Below, piece after piece: positions 1 to 6,817 of a stretch of DNA of 11,484 nt. The stretch is taken from assembly GCA_963924885.1 (NCBI GenBank), contig CAWUUY010000483.1, forward strand, positions 1 to 11,484, in the 5' to 3' direction. The stretch is from UBA5216 sp963924885. Its GTDB lineage: Bacteria; Pseudomonadota; Gammaproteobacteria; Burkholderiales; SG8-41. The notes below the pieces were generated by a model, which saw only the letters and a list, made by a program, of their open reading frames with translations, did not search any database and had not been told where the DNA came from. Numbering within the stretch: the stretch's first letter is position 1; every line of letters begins with the position of its first letter. A program made the translations under genes and the position numbers.

Positions 1-1090
1 GTGCCGCCGGAGCGCCGCCATCGCACCGACCTCGGTACCAAGATGAAGAGCGACGCCACGCTGATACTGATCGAAACCGACAACGGCCTGATCGGCATGG
101 GTGCGGCGCTTGGCACGCCGCCAGTGATTGCCGTCGTCGTCGAGCACGAACTGGCGCTCGAACTGATCGGCGAAGACCCGATGTTCTCCGAGCGCATTTT
201 CGAAAAAATGTACAACAGCTCGCGCGCCAAACCCGTTCTTGAACGCGGCGTGCCGCAGGCCGAGACCAGCCGCCGCAGCGGCATGGTAATGGAGGCGATC
301 TCCGGATTGGATATCGCGGTGTGGGATGTTAAAGCCCGTGCACTGGGCATACTGATTTATCAAGCGCTCGGCGCGGTGCGCTCATCCGTGCGCGCCTACG
401 GCAGCGGCGGTTGGGCGCCGGGCAACGAAGCCGAAGCGGAACTCGGCGGCTACGCGGTGAAAGGCTTCACCGCCGTGAAAATGCGCGTGGTGGACCGCGA
501 CGGATTTTCAATCGAGAATTGCGGGCGCCGTGTCGAAGCCTCGCGGCGCGGCATCGGCCCCAATGTCGAGCTGATGGTGGATGCGTACGCCTCGCCAAGG
601 CGCTGGAGCCGTACAACATCGCGTGGCTTGAAGAACCGGTGTCGCCCGACAACCACTCAGGCATGGCCGAAGTGCGCGCCTCCACCCGTATCCCGATTGC
701 GTCCGGCGAGCGCGAGTTTTCGCGTTACGGCTTCAAGAGTATGCTCGATCACAAGGCCATCGATATCGCCCAGCCCGATGTCGCGCGCGCGGGTGGTCTT
801 ACCGAAATCCGCCGCATCGCCGCGCTCACGACATACGTCTCGCGCCGCACGCCTGGGGCAACGGCGTGTTGTTCGCGGCCAGCATTCACGTCGCGATGTC
901 GGCGGCCAACTGCCACATCCTCGAAACCAGCCAGGGCTATATGCCGATGATGAACGAACTCTTCAACGAGCCGTACGATATCCGCGATGGTTATGTGTGC
1001 GCGCCGGATCGGCCAGGGCTGGGCTTTACGCTGCGCAAAGATGCGCTGGAGCGATTCAAGTATGTCGATGGGCCGGAGTTTGCGTTTTGA
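1..1090 (+). pseudogene. Enolase-superfamily (mandelate racemase/muconate lactonizing type) enzyme, 5'-truncated by the window and frameshifted
   Basis: Reading the three forward frames in turn reconstructs one enolase-superfamily enzyme, probably an acid-sugar dehydratase or racemase. Frame 1 (1 to about 590) gives the capping domain (ILIETDNGLIGMG) and the first barrel strands, with K160-M-R162 and the metal ligand Asp in LMVDAY (580-582). Frame 3 (about 591 to 842) continues with LAKALEPYNIAWLEEPV, SGERE and AQPDVARAGG, which supply the other metal ligands (Glu at about 633, Glu 708-710) and the dyad Asp (777-779). Frame 2 (about 845 to 1090) gives PHAWGNG with the dyad His (848-850) and a normal C-terminus. 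At the first junction about 7-8 residues expected in the family are missing, and at the second about 3-4, so both look like real small deletions rather than single-base read errors. The GTG at base 1 is probably internal, since the usual N-terminal strand is absent. Substrate cannot be told. An assembly error remains possible. Confidence 0.82.
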
Positions 1091-1111
1091 GAGAGTAGTG
1101 TCCCTACGCGC

Positions 1112-2083
1112 TTAATCCAGCCTGACCTTCGCCTCTTTAATCACCCGCGCCCACATCGCCGTTTCAGCGCGGATGTCCTTGCCGAACTGTTCCGGTGTAT
1201 TGCCCGACACGAGAGCGCCGTCGGCTGCAAGACGTGCCGTGATCTCCGGCATGGCCAGCACCTTGACCGTGGCGGCGTGGAGGAACTTGATCACCGTGGC
1301 GGGCGTACCCGAGGGCGCCATCAGGCCGTGCCATGAGCCGGTTTCCATACCGGGCAGGCCGGATTCATGCAGCGTCGGCACTTCGGGTGCGATCGGGGTG
1401 CGCTGAGAGCTGCCGATGGCGAGCGCGCGCACGCGCCCGGCTTTCAGATGCGGTATCAGCACACCCGGCCCCGCAAACAGCAGTTGCACGTTGCCGCCGA
1501 TGAGTCCCACCAGCGCGGGCCCCGCGCCCTTGTAGGCGACGTGTACGACCTTGATGCCGGTTCTCGCCTGTATCAGTTCCACCGCAAGATGCCCGCCGGA
1601 GCCGACGCTGGACGAGGCCCAGTTGACCTTGCCCGGATTCGCCTTGGCGAAATCGATCAGTTCCTGCATGTTACGCGCGAGTAGTGACGGGTGTGCCGCC
1701 AGCAGGTTGGGCACGTTGGCAAATTTGGAAATCGCGGTGAAATCCTTGAGCGTGTCGAACGGCATTTTCGGATAGAGACTGGGGTTGGTAGTGATCAACG
1801 CTGGGTTGCCGAGCAGCAGCGTATAGCCGTCGGGCGCGGCGCGGGCGACGATCTCGCCGGCGATGATGCCGCTGCCGCCGCCGCGATTGTCATAGACGAT
1901 GGGCTGGCCGATCATTTCACCCATCGCCAGCGCGATGGGGCGCGCGATGATGTCAGCGCCTCCGCCAGCGGGGTAGGGGATGACCCAGCGGATGGCGCGG
2001 GAGGGGTAGTTGATGTTCTGCGCTTGGGTTGGGAAGGCGCTTAGGGCGGTCAGTAGTGCGAGGTATTTTGCGGCAAGTTGCAT
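1112..2083 (-). CDS. Bug-family periplasmic solute receptor (tripartite tricarboxylate transporter), copy 1
   Basis: This is a 323-residue extracytoplasmic binding protein of the Bug/TctC family, which captures carboxylates or similar small molecules in the periplasm for TTT transporters. A Sec signal peptide covers residues 1 to about 21 (hydrophobic core, then PTQA before QN). The family signature follows: IPYPAGGGADIIAR (about 35-48), YDNRGGGSG (about 64-72), AAPDGYT (82-88), then a central VVHVAYKGAG segment. Length is normal. The ATG at 2083 is preceded by GGAG seven nt upstream, which supports this start. No membrane subunit (TctA/TctB) is in the window, so a transporter partner must be encoded elsewhere or the receptor may act in sensing. 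It converges on the broken enolase-family gene with only 21 nt between stops, so the pair may once have dealt with the same compound; that link is inference. The ligand is unknown. Confidence 0.95.
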   Translation of the reverse strand: MQLAAKYLALLTALSAFPTQAQNINYPSRAIRWVIPYPAGGGADIIARPIALAMGEMIGQPIVYDNRGGGSGIIAGEIVARAAPDGYTLLLGNPALITTNPSLYPKMPFDTLKDFTAISKFANVPNLLAAHPSLLARNMQELIDFAKANPGKVNWASSSVGSGGHLAVELIQARTGIKVVHVAYKGAGPALVGLIGGNVQLLFAGPGVLIPHLKAGRVRALAIGSSQRTPIAPEVPTLHESGLPGMETGSWHGLMAPSGTPATVIKFLHAATVKVLAMPEITARLAADGALVSGNTPEQFGKDIRAETAMWARVIKEAKVRLD

Positions 2084-2115
2084 GCGGTGGCTCCGAAAAC
2101 CTTTTTACAACAAGT

Positions 2116-2283
2116 TTGCCGGGGGTTGCCCGGCGGCAAGTTACTTTCTTTGCTACGCCAAAGAAAGTAACCAAAGAAAGGCGGCACCCGGTTCGCCGGC
2201 CCTTCGGGCTTCCCTGCGCTGCTCGGCGGCTCTCAGGGGGATTCGTTCGCCACACCTGCGCGAGCGCTTGCTTTGCGATTCTC
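2116..2283. repeat. Dispersed structured repeat with a perfect 13-bp inverted repeat, between two Bug receptor genes
   Basis: The core is a perfect inverted repeat: GTTACTTTCTTTG (2140-2152), a 6-nt loop, and CAAAGAAAGTAAC (2159-2171). Just left of it, 2116-2139 can form a second imperfect hairpin (TTGCCGGG against CCCGG..GCAA). To the right are GC-rich runs such as GCCCTTCGGGC and the block CCCTGCGCTGCTCGGC. From memory, this combination is a widely dispersed intergenic repeat in beta- and gammaproteobacteria, and its chance reading frames (with KVTKERRHP) are often annotated as hypothetical proteins. It fills most of the 234-nt gap between two codirectional - strand genes and could attenuate read-through or protect mRNA ends, but no T-tract follows the arms, so it is not a classical terminator. 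The outer limits, especially on the right, are approximate. Confidence 0.7.
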
Positions 2284-2317
2284 GTTGTAGCAATCCGAAA
2301 ATTACTGGCTGAATCGG

Positions 2318-3307
2318 TTACTGCGGTTTCAACCCAATCTCGGGTATCAGCTTGCGGAAATTCTCGTACTCGCGCCGCACGTATTTCTCGTACGCTTCGG
2401 GGCTGGTATCGACATAGGGTTGCGCGCCGAGTTTTTCGAAGCGGTCCTTGATCTCCGGCTTTTTCAGCACGGTGACGATATCCGCGCCGAGGCGGTTGAC
2501 CGTGGCGCGCGGGGTTTTCACCGGCACCAGAAAACCGTACGGGGTTTCGGATTCCGCGCCGGGCAGGCCGGCTTCTGCCACGGTGGGCAGGTAGGGCAAG
2601 TTAAAGCTGCGCTGGTGGCTGGTGACGGCGAGGCCACGCACTTTGCCGTCTTTCAAAAATCCGAGCGAGCTGGTGACCACGAACACCAGCACATGCACAC
2701 GGGCCGAAGCGACTTCGGTGTACATGTCGGCTACTGCCTTGAACGGTACGTGCACGATATCCATGCCGCCGGCGCGCTTGAAAATTTCTGCCGACAGATG
2801 CGCCGCCGTGCCCGCGCCCACCGAGCCGTAGTTGAGCGCGCCGGGTTTCGCCTTGGCAAGCGCGACCAGTTCCTTCACCGATTTCACCGGCATGCTGGCG
2901 CTGACCATCACCACGCTGGTGACGGCGGTGACCTGCGCCACGGCGGCGAAATCCTGTATCGGCTGATACGCGGGCTTCGCCTGCATCAGCGGCGACACAT
3001 AGGTGGAGGTCGATGCCATGAACAGCGTATGTCCATCCGGCGTGGCGTTGGCAGCATACACGCCGCCGATCAGGCCACCCGCGCCGACGCGGTTTTCCAC
3101 CACTACCTGTTCCTTGTAAACATCAGTGAGTCCCTGTGCGACCACGCGCGCGAAAATGTCGGCGCCGGTGCCGGCGGACGACGCGACGATCATGCGGATG
3201 GGGCGCGTAGGGAATTTCGCGTCGGCGGCCAAACCCGGGGCGGCAGACGGCAGCAAGGCGGCCAGTATCATGGCGGCGCCAGGCGCCGTGTGCAAAGGCA
3301 ATTTCAT
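2318..3307 (-). CDS. Bug-family periplasmic solute receptor, copy 2 (divergent ligand loops)
   Basis: This 329-residue Bug/TctC-type receptor has a signal peptide of about 27 residues (cleavage near GLA before AD). Family landmarks are recognisable but atypical: the first loop reads VASSAGTGADIFAR (about 41-54), where the other receptors here have P-x-P/A-x-GGG-x-D; the second is VENRVGAGG (70-78), with Glu replacing the usual Asp of DNR; and the third is TPDGHT (89-94) rather than PDGYT. The middle segment VHVPFKAV replaces the common VHVPYKG. Length is normal and the frame is open, so it is probably functional with a different ligand. GAGGGA sits five nt before the ATG at 3307. It lies 50 nt downstream of the thioredoxin-like gene on the same strand, so co-transcription is possible. 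No TctA/TctB genes are nearby. Family assignment is firm; the ligand is unknown. Confidence 0.94.
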   Translation of the reverse strand: MKLPLHTAPGAAMILAALLPSAAPGLAADAKFPTRPIRMIVASSAGTGADIFARVVAQGLTDVYKEQVVVENRVGAGGLIGGVYAANATPDGHTLFMASTSTYVSPLMQAKPAYQPIQDFAAVAQVTAVTSVVMVSASMPVKSVKELVALAKAKPGALNYGSVGAGTAAHLSAEIFKRAGGMDIVHVPFKAVADMYTEVASARVHVLVFVVTSSLGFLKDGKVRGLAVTSHQRSFNLPYLPTVAEAGLPGAESETPYGFLVPVKTPRATVNRLGADIVTVLKKPEIKDRFEKLGAQPYVDTSPEAYEKYVRREYENFRKLIPEIGLKPQ

Positions 3308-3357
3308 GAACGTCCCTCGAAAAAAGTAGTATCACCCGGCTTAGCTCAACCGCGTTT

Positions 3358-3852
3358 TCAACGCATCGGATAACGCATCTGAATCAGCCCCGACTCCACC
3401 GCCTGTTCCAGGTATAGCCCATAAAAATCGCCGGATGATAATCCGACCAGCGGCGTGGCCGCGGGTTTGCCGTTGGCGTCGAACACGATCACCGTCGGCA
3501 CGCTGCGTACCGCGAAGCTACGCGCGAAGTCGCGCGCGGTGGTGGCTTTGCCGGCAAAGTCGCGCAGCGGCTGCGGGCCGTCGAGTTGCAGCTCCAGCAT
3601 GATGGCCTTATCGCGCCATTTTTCGCTGGCGCGCATGGGCGCGAGGTAATCACGGCGCGCGGTGTTGCAATACGGGCAGGTGCGGAGCGTGAAAAAAATC
3701 AGGATGGGTATTTTTTCCTCGCGTGCTGCGACCGCGGCTTCGGCGAGGTCGGTGGCCATCGGCAGCGGCTGGGCGGCCAGTGCCGGCGCGGCGGTCGCGA
3801 CGAGGGCGCATGCTAGAATCGTTCGCCATGCCGTACCGCGCAAGACTGACAA
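3358..3852 (-). CDS. Small periplasmic thioredoxin-like protein with CPYC motif (start uncertain, likely TTG)
   Basis: Read from TTG 3852 this is 164 residues: a signal peptide (1 to about 26, ending PALA), then a thioredoxin fold with ILIFFTLRTCPYC (redox pair C59 and C62) and the cis-proline loop RSVPTVIVFD (P119). It most resembles the SoxW-like/Thioredoxin_2 group of exported thiol-disulfide proteins. A role in periplasmic thiol redox, for example keeping a cysteine or haem-binding partner reduced, is inference. No in-frame ATG or GTG fits the signal peptide: candidates are TTG 3843, TTG 3852 and TTG 3870. The last has AGG seven nt upstream but would start one nt from the divergent hemC ATG. 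The open frame continues further into antisense hemC, but that part has no thioredoxin character and I exclude it. It is divergent from hemC and upstream of the Bug receptor at 2318-3307. Confidence 0.85.
   Translation of the reverse strand: MSVLRGTAWRTILACALVATAAPALAAQPLPMATDLAEAAVAAREEKIPILIFFTLRTCPYCNTARRDYLAPMRASEKWRDKAIMLELQLDGPQPLRDFAGKATTARDFARSFAVRSVPTVIVFDANGKPAATPLVGLSSGDFYGLYLEQAVESGLIQMRYPMR
3811..3819 (+). promoter_or_regulatory. Candidate extended -10 promoter for hemC
   Basis: TGCTAGAAT fits the extended -10 pattern (TG, one base, then TAGAAT, five of six matches to TATAAT). It lies 53 nt before the hemC ATG, predicting a leader of roughly 45 nt. There is no good -35 at the expected distance, which extended -10 promoters can tolerate. 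The site lies inside the 5' end of the divergent thioredoxin-like gene, as expected when the spacer is only about 20 nt. This is a motif match only. Confidence 0.4.
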
Positions 3853-3871
3853 AAATTTATTTATAAACAAT

Positions 3872-4822
3872 ATGTTACCTAACTCCTCTGCTGGGCTTCC
3901 AGCACGCATCGTGATCGCCACGCGCGAGTCCGCGCTGGCGTTGTGGCAGGCGCGGCATGTCGAATCACGTCTCGCCGGATTATATCCGCGCATGGCGGTG
4001 AGCATACTCGGCATGACCACCGAGGGCGACCGCAAGCTCGGCACCTCGCTCGCGAAAATCGGCGGCAAGGGTTTGTTCGTGAAAGAACTCGAAGACGCGC
4101 TAGCCGAGGGCCGCGCCGATATCGCGGTGCATTCGCTGAAAGACGTGCCGATGCATTTGCCCGATGGATTTACGCTGGGCGCGATCCTTGCGCGCGCCGA
4201 TCCGCGCGATGCGCTGGTGTCGAACCGATTTGCCACGCTGGCGTCGCTGCCGCCGGGCGCGCGCGTCGGCACCTCCAGTCTGCGGCGCGAAAGTCAGTTG
4301 CGCGCGAAGTTTCCGCACCTCGCGATCGAGCCGCTGCGCGGCAACGTGCAGACGCGTCTGCGCAAACTCGACGAAGGCGCGTATGAGGCGATTATTCTCG
4401 CCGCCGCCGGATTGCAGCGGCTGGGACTCGAACACCGCATCGCGGCCACGCTGGCGCCCGAAGAAATGTTGCCCGCCGTCGGGCAGGGCGCGCTGGCGAT
4501 TGAATGCCGCGCCGACCGTGCCGACGTGCTGGCGCTGCTGAAGCGGCTGCACGACGAGACCACGGCGGCTTGCGTGTTGGCCGAGCGCGCCTTGTCGCGC
4601 TCGCTTGCGGGCAGTTGCAATGTGCCGCTGGCGGGGTATGCCGAGATCAGCGGCACGCGGTTGCGGCTGCGCGGTTACGTGGGCGCGCCCGACGGCACTC
4701 GCCATGTCAGCGCCGCGACCGAGGGGGCGATGACAGAGGCCGAGTCATTGGGCACGGCGCTGGGTGGACAACTCAAATTGCAAGGTGCCGGCGAGATACT
4801 GTCGACGCTGGATCATTCGTGA
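3872..4822 (+). CDS. hemC: Hydroxymethylbilane synthase (porphobilinogen deaminase)
   Basis: HemC joins four porphobilinogen molecules into hydroxymethylbilane in the cytoplasm, on the way to haem (EC 2.5.1.61). The 316-residue product has the expected length and signatures: IATRESALALWQ (15-26), GKGLFVKELEDAL (65-77), HSLKDVP with catalytic Asp91, GTSSLRRESQLRAKFP (133-148) and LRGNVQTRL (155-163) with substrate-binding arginines, LPAVGQGALAIECR (200-213), and LAGSCNVPLAG with Cys249, the dipyrromethane cofactor attachment site (Cys242 in E. coli). ATG 3872 is chosen because the family starts just before IATR and because upstream codons in this frame are antisense to the thioredoxin-like gene. 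No clear Shine-Dalgarno precedes it; the leader is AT-rich. Its stop overlaps the hemD start by 4 nt, so the two are translationally coupled. Confidence 0.98.
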   Translation: MLPNSSAGLPARIVIATRESALALWQARHVESRLAGLYPRMAVSILGMTTEGDRKLGTSLAKIGGKGLFVKELEDALAEGRADIAVHSLKDVPMHLPDGFTLGAILARADPRDALVSNRFATLASLPPGARVGTSSLRRESQLRAKFPHLAIEPLRGNVQTRLRKLDEGAYEAIILAAAGLQRLGLEHRIAATLAPEEMLPAVGQGALAIECRADRADVLALLKRLHDETTAACVLAERALSRSLAGSCNVPLAGYAEISGTRLRLRGYVGAPDGTRHVSAATEGAMTEAESLGTALGGQLKLQGAGEILSTLDHS

Positions 4823-5598
4823 GCGCAACGCTCGACGGACGCGGCGTGGTTATCACGCGCCCCGCCGGCGAATCACAGCGGCTGTCCGCCTTGATACGTG
4901 AGGCCGGCGGCGAGCCGCTGTTGTATCCGGTGGTGGAGATTCTCGACGCGCCCGATCCGCGGGCGCTCGATGCGGTAATAGACCGGCTCGACGACTTTGA
5001 TCTGGCGATATTCGTCAGCCCCAGCGCGGTGGATAAGGCAATGACGCGTATCACCGCGCGGCGCGCGTTGCCTGCAACACTGCGCTGTGCCGCGATAGGG
5101 CCGGGCGGCGTGCGCGCGTTGCGGCGCTTTGGCATCAACGAGGTGATTGCCCCCGAGGGCGAGCGGCACGACAGCGAGTCGTTGCTGGCCTCCGCGTATC
5201 TGCGCGATGTGCGTGGCCGGCGCGTGGTGATGTTTCGCGGCGATGGCGGCCGCGAGTTGCTCGGCGCCACGCTGGCGGCGCGTGGCGCGACGGTTGAGTA
5301 CGCCGTGTGTTACCGGCGCGGCAAGCCCTCGTTTGATGTGCAAACCTTGCTGCGCGCATGGGAAAACAACCACGTGGCAGCGGTGATTTTCACCAGCAGC
5401 GAGGGGCTGCGCAATTTCAGCGAACATATCAGCACGCATGGCGGCGCTGTGGGCCTGTCGTGGTTGCGCAATACACCGGTGATCGTGCCGCACCCGCGCA
5501 TCGCCGCCGTGGCGCGCGAACTGGGGGTGACGCAGGTGGTCGAATCGGTATCCGGAGACGACGCGCTGGTCAGCGCCCTCCTGAGCGTTTGTGCTTGA
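4819..5598 (+). CDS. hemD: Uroporphyrinogen-III synthase
   Basis: HemD closes and isomerises hydroxymethylbilane into uroporphyrinogen III, the branch point to haem, sirohaem and cobalamin (EC 4.2.1.75). The 259-residue product fits the two-domain family: it opens with GRGVVITRPAGESQRL, followed by GGEPLLYPVVEI, FVSPSAVD, AAIGPGGVRALR, the central EGERHDSESLLA segment, then VMFRGDGGRELLGATLAARGATVEYAVCYRR and, near the end, FTSSEGLRNF with IVPHPRIAAVARELG. Sequence identity in this family is always low, so the call rests on these landmarks plus position directly after hemC. The start is GTG 4819, whose GTGA overlaps the hemC stop; this places the N-terminus exactly where the family begins. 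hemX follows after 76 nt. Confidence 0.97.
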   Translation: MSATLDGRGVVITRPAGESQRLSALIREAGGEPLLYPVVEILDAPDPRALDAVIDRLDDFDLAIFVSPSAVDKAMTRITARRALPATLRCAAIGPGGVRALRRFGINEVIAPEGERHDSESLLASAYLRDVRGRRVVMFRGDGGRELLGATLAARGATVEYAVCYRRGKPSFDVQTLLRAWENNHVAAVIFTSSEGLRNFSEHISTHGGAVGLSWLRNTPVIVPHPRIAAVARELGVTQVVESVSGDDALVSALLSVCA

Positions 5599-5674
5599 AC
5601 CATTCATGCGGCGCGTTGCATACTTGTCTTATCTATCTTCCATGGCATTTACATTTTCGGCCTGATCGCACCAC

Positions 5675-6742
5675 ATGATTGATCCTCCCACCCAGCTCGC
5701 TCCGCCCGCCGTGCAACCCGCGCCCCAGCCGGCCACATTGCGCTCGCTCGCCGGTTATTTTGGCGTGGCCGCGCTGCTGGCGTTGTGTGCCCTCGGCATC
5801 GCGCTGTGGCACATGCATAGCAGCCGGCAGGAAGTCGACGGTCTGCGCCAGGAACTCGCGCGCAGGCTGAGTGAAGTGGACGCGCAGACCAAGGCAAGCC
5901 GTCTCGCCCACGATCAATTGCGCGAAGCCACGCGCGAGGCCACGGTGAAACTCGGCGTGCTCGAAGCGAAGCTCGCCGAATCGCAAAGCCAGCAAATCGC
6001 ACTGGAGGCGCTGTATCAGGAGTTGTCGCGCAACCGCGACGAGTGGGCGTATGCCGAGATCGAACAAACGCTGCTCATCGCCAGTCAGCAGTTGCAGTTG
6101 GCGGGCAACGTCAAGGCCGCGCTGATCGCATTGCAGGCGACGGACGCGCGCTTGCAGGCGATGAACCGGCCGCAACTCACCGCGCTGCGCAAGGCGATCA
6201 TGCAGGACATCGCGCGGCTCAAGGCGGCGCCGGTGACCGACACGCTGGGATTGTCGGTGCGCATCGACACTGTGCTGGCGCAGGTGGACAAGCTGGCGCT
6301 GGCGGCGGAATCGCGGCCCGCGCCGGAAAGCCCGCCTGCCGCCGCCGGTGCGACGACGGGCACGGGCGCGGCGGGGCGCTTCTGGCGTGAACTGTGGGCA
6401 GACACCAAACAACTGGTGCGCGTGCAGCGCATCGACCGTACCGATGTGCCGTTGCTCGCGCCAGCGCAGGCGTTTTTTCTGCGCGAGAATCTCAAGCTGC
6501 GGTTGCTCACCGCGCGCCTGGCGCTGCTCACGCGCGATCAGGCGACGTTTCGCAATGATCTGAAAGCGGCGCGCGAGTGGCTGGGCCGCTACTTCGATGC
6601 GCGCGATCAATCGGTGGCCTCCGCGGTGACGGCGCTGACGAGCCTGCAAGGCGCGGACATCCAGATCGAACTGCCCGATATCGCGGCGACGCTGGATGCC
6701 TTGCGCGAGGCGTCACAGGCGCGCAATCGAGGAAAGCAATAA
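5675..6742 (+). CDS. hemX: HemX family membrane-anchored accessory protein of haem biosynthesis
   Basis: This 355-residue protein has the HemX layout: a short proline-rich cytoplasmic N-terminus (1-26), one transmembrane helix (about 27-48, GVAALLALCALGIALW), a long predicted coiled coil (about 50-116, rich in Q, E, R, A and L), a helical region with YAEIEQTLLIASQQLQLAGN, a Pro/Ala/Gly linker (about 212-234), and a C-terminal part with RFWRELWADTKQLVRV and FFLRENLKLRLLTARLALL, which is typical of the family. HemX is encoded after hemD in many proteobacteria; it was once called a uroporphyrinogen methyltransferase but lacks that catalytic domain here, and its exact role is unsettled. A scaffold role in the membrane is inference. 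The ATG at 5675 has no strong Shine-Dalgarno. It is separated from hemD by 76 nt and from hemY by 71 nt, so an operon is likely but not proven. Confidence 0.93.
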   Translation: MIDPPTQLAPPAVQPAPQPATLRSLAGYFGVAALLALCALGIALWHMHSSRQEVDGLRQELARRLSEVDAQTKASRLAHDQLREATREATVKLGVLEAKLAESQSQQIALEALYQELSRNRDEWAYAEIEQTLLIASQQLQLAGNVKAALIALQATDARLQAMNRPQLTALRKAIMQDIARLKAAPVTDTLGLSVRIDTVLAQVDKLALAAESRPAPESPPAAAGATTGTGAAGRFWRELWADTKQLVRVQRIDRTDVPLLAPAQAFFLRENLKLRLLTARLALLTRDQATFRNDLKAAREWLGRYFDARDQSVASAVTALTSLQGADIQIELPDIAATLDALREASQARNRGKQ

Positions 6743-6796
6743 GTAAATGTTTTTATTGAATTATTTTGGATCCATCGCAGCGCCGGTGCGGGCCAC

Positions 6797-6817
6797 ATGA
6801 ACTACATGACCCTATGA
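6797..6817 (+). other. Six-codon mini-ORF overlapping the hemY start
   Basis: An ATG at 6797 opens a six-codon frame (MNYMTL) whose stop TGA overlaps the hemY start codon as ATGA (6814-6817). Neither this mini-frame nor hemY has a good Shine-Dalgarno, apart from a weak G-rich stretch before 6797. Such an arrangement could let terminating ribosomes re-initiate on hemY. It may equally be chance; conservation has not been tested. Confidence 0.2.

Noticed and set aside
2029..2451. Possible hypothetical protein across the receptor gap (140 codons, with KVTKERRHP)
   Set aside because: The frame arises from the dispersed repeat and antisense ends of both receptors; such repeat-derived frames are a known annotation artefact.
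3308..3357. Separate promoter for the receptor at 2318-3307
   Set aside because: TTGAGC and TACTTT are present on the - strand but spaced 15 nt and poor matches; not enough to call.
2420..3373. Long + strand open frame rich in His, Arg and Gly (317 codons)
   Set aside because: It is the antisense of the Bug receptor at 2318-3307. Its composition is that of a high-GC shadow frame and it shows no family motif.
3853..4272. Upstream extension of the thioredoxin-like frame into hemC (to ATG 4272)
   Set aside because: These codons are antisense to conserved HemC sequence, with Ser/Arg/Ala-rich composition and no thioredoxin features; the signal peptide marks the true N-terminus.
4100..4705. 201-codon - strand open frame opposite hemC
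   Set aside because: Antisense to strongly conserved hemC motifs; no recognisable domain.
5599..5674. Promoter for hemX in the hemD-hemX gap
   Set aside because: TTGCAT and TTGTCT occur, but no -10 lies at 16-18 nt from either; read-through from hemCD is simpler.
5633..6649. 338-codon - strand open frame opposite hemX
   Set aside because: Gln/Arg/His-rich shadow of hemX, whose membrane, coiled-coil and family motifs are clear on the + strand.
6743..6813. AT-rich hemX-hemY spacer as a terminator or promoter
   Set aside because: Only a weak AATAA/TTATT pairing with a long loop and no GC stem; no -35/-10 pair with proper spacing.
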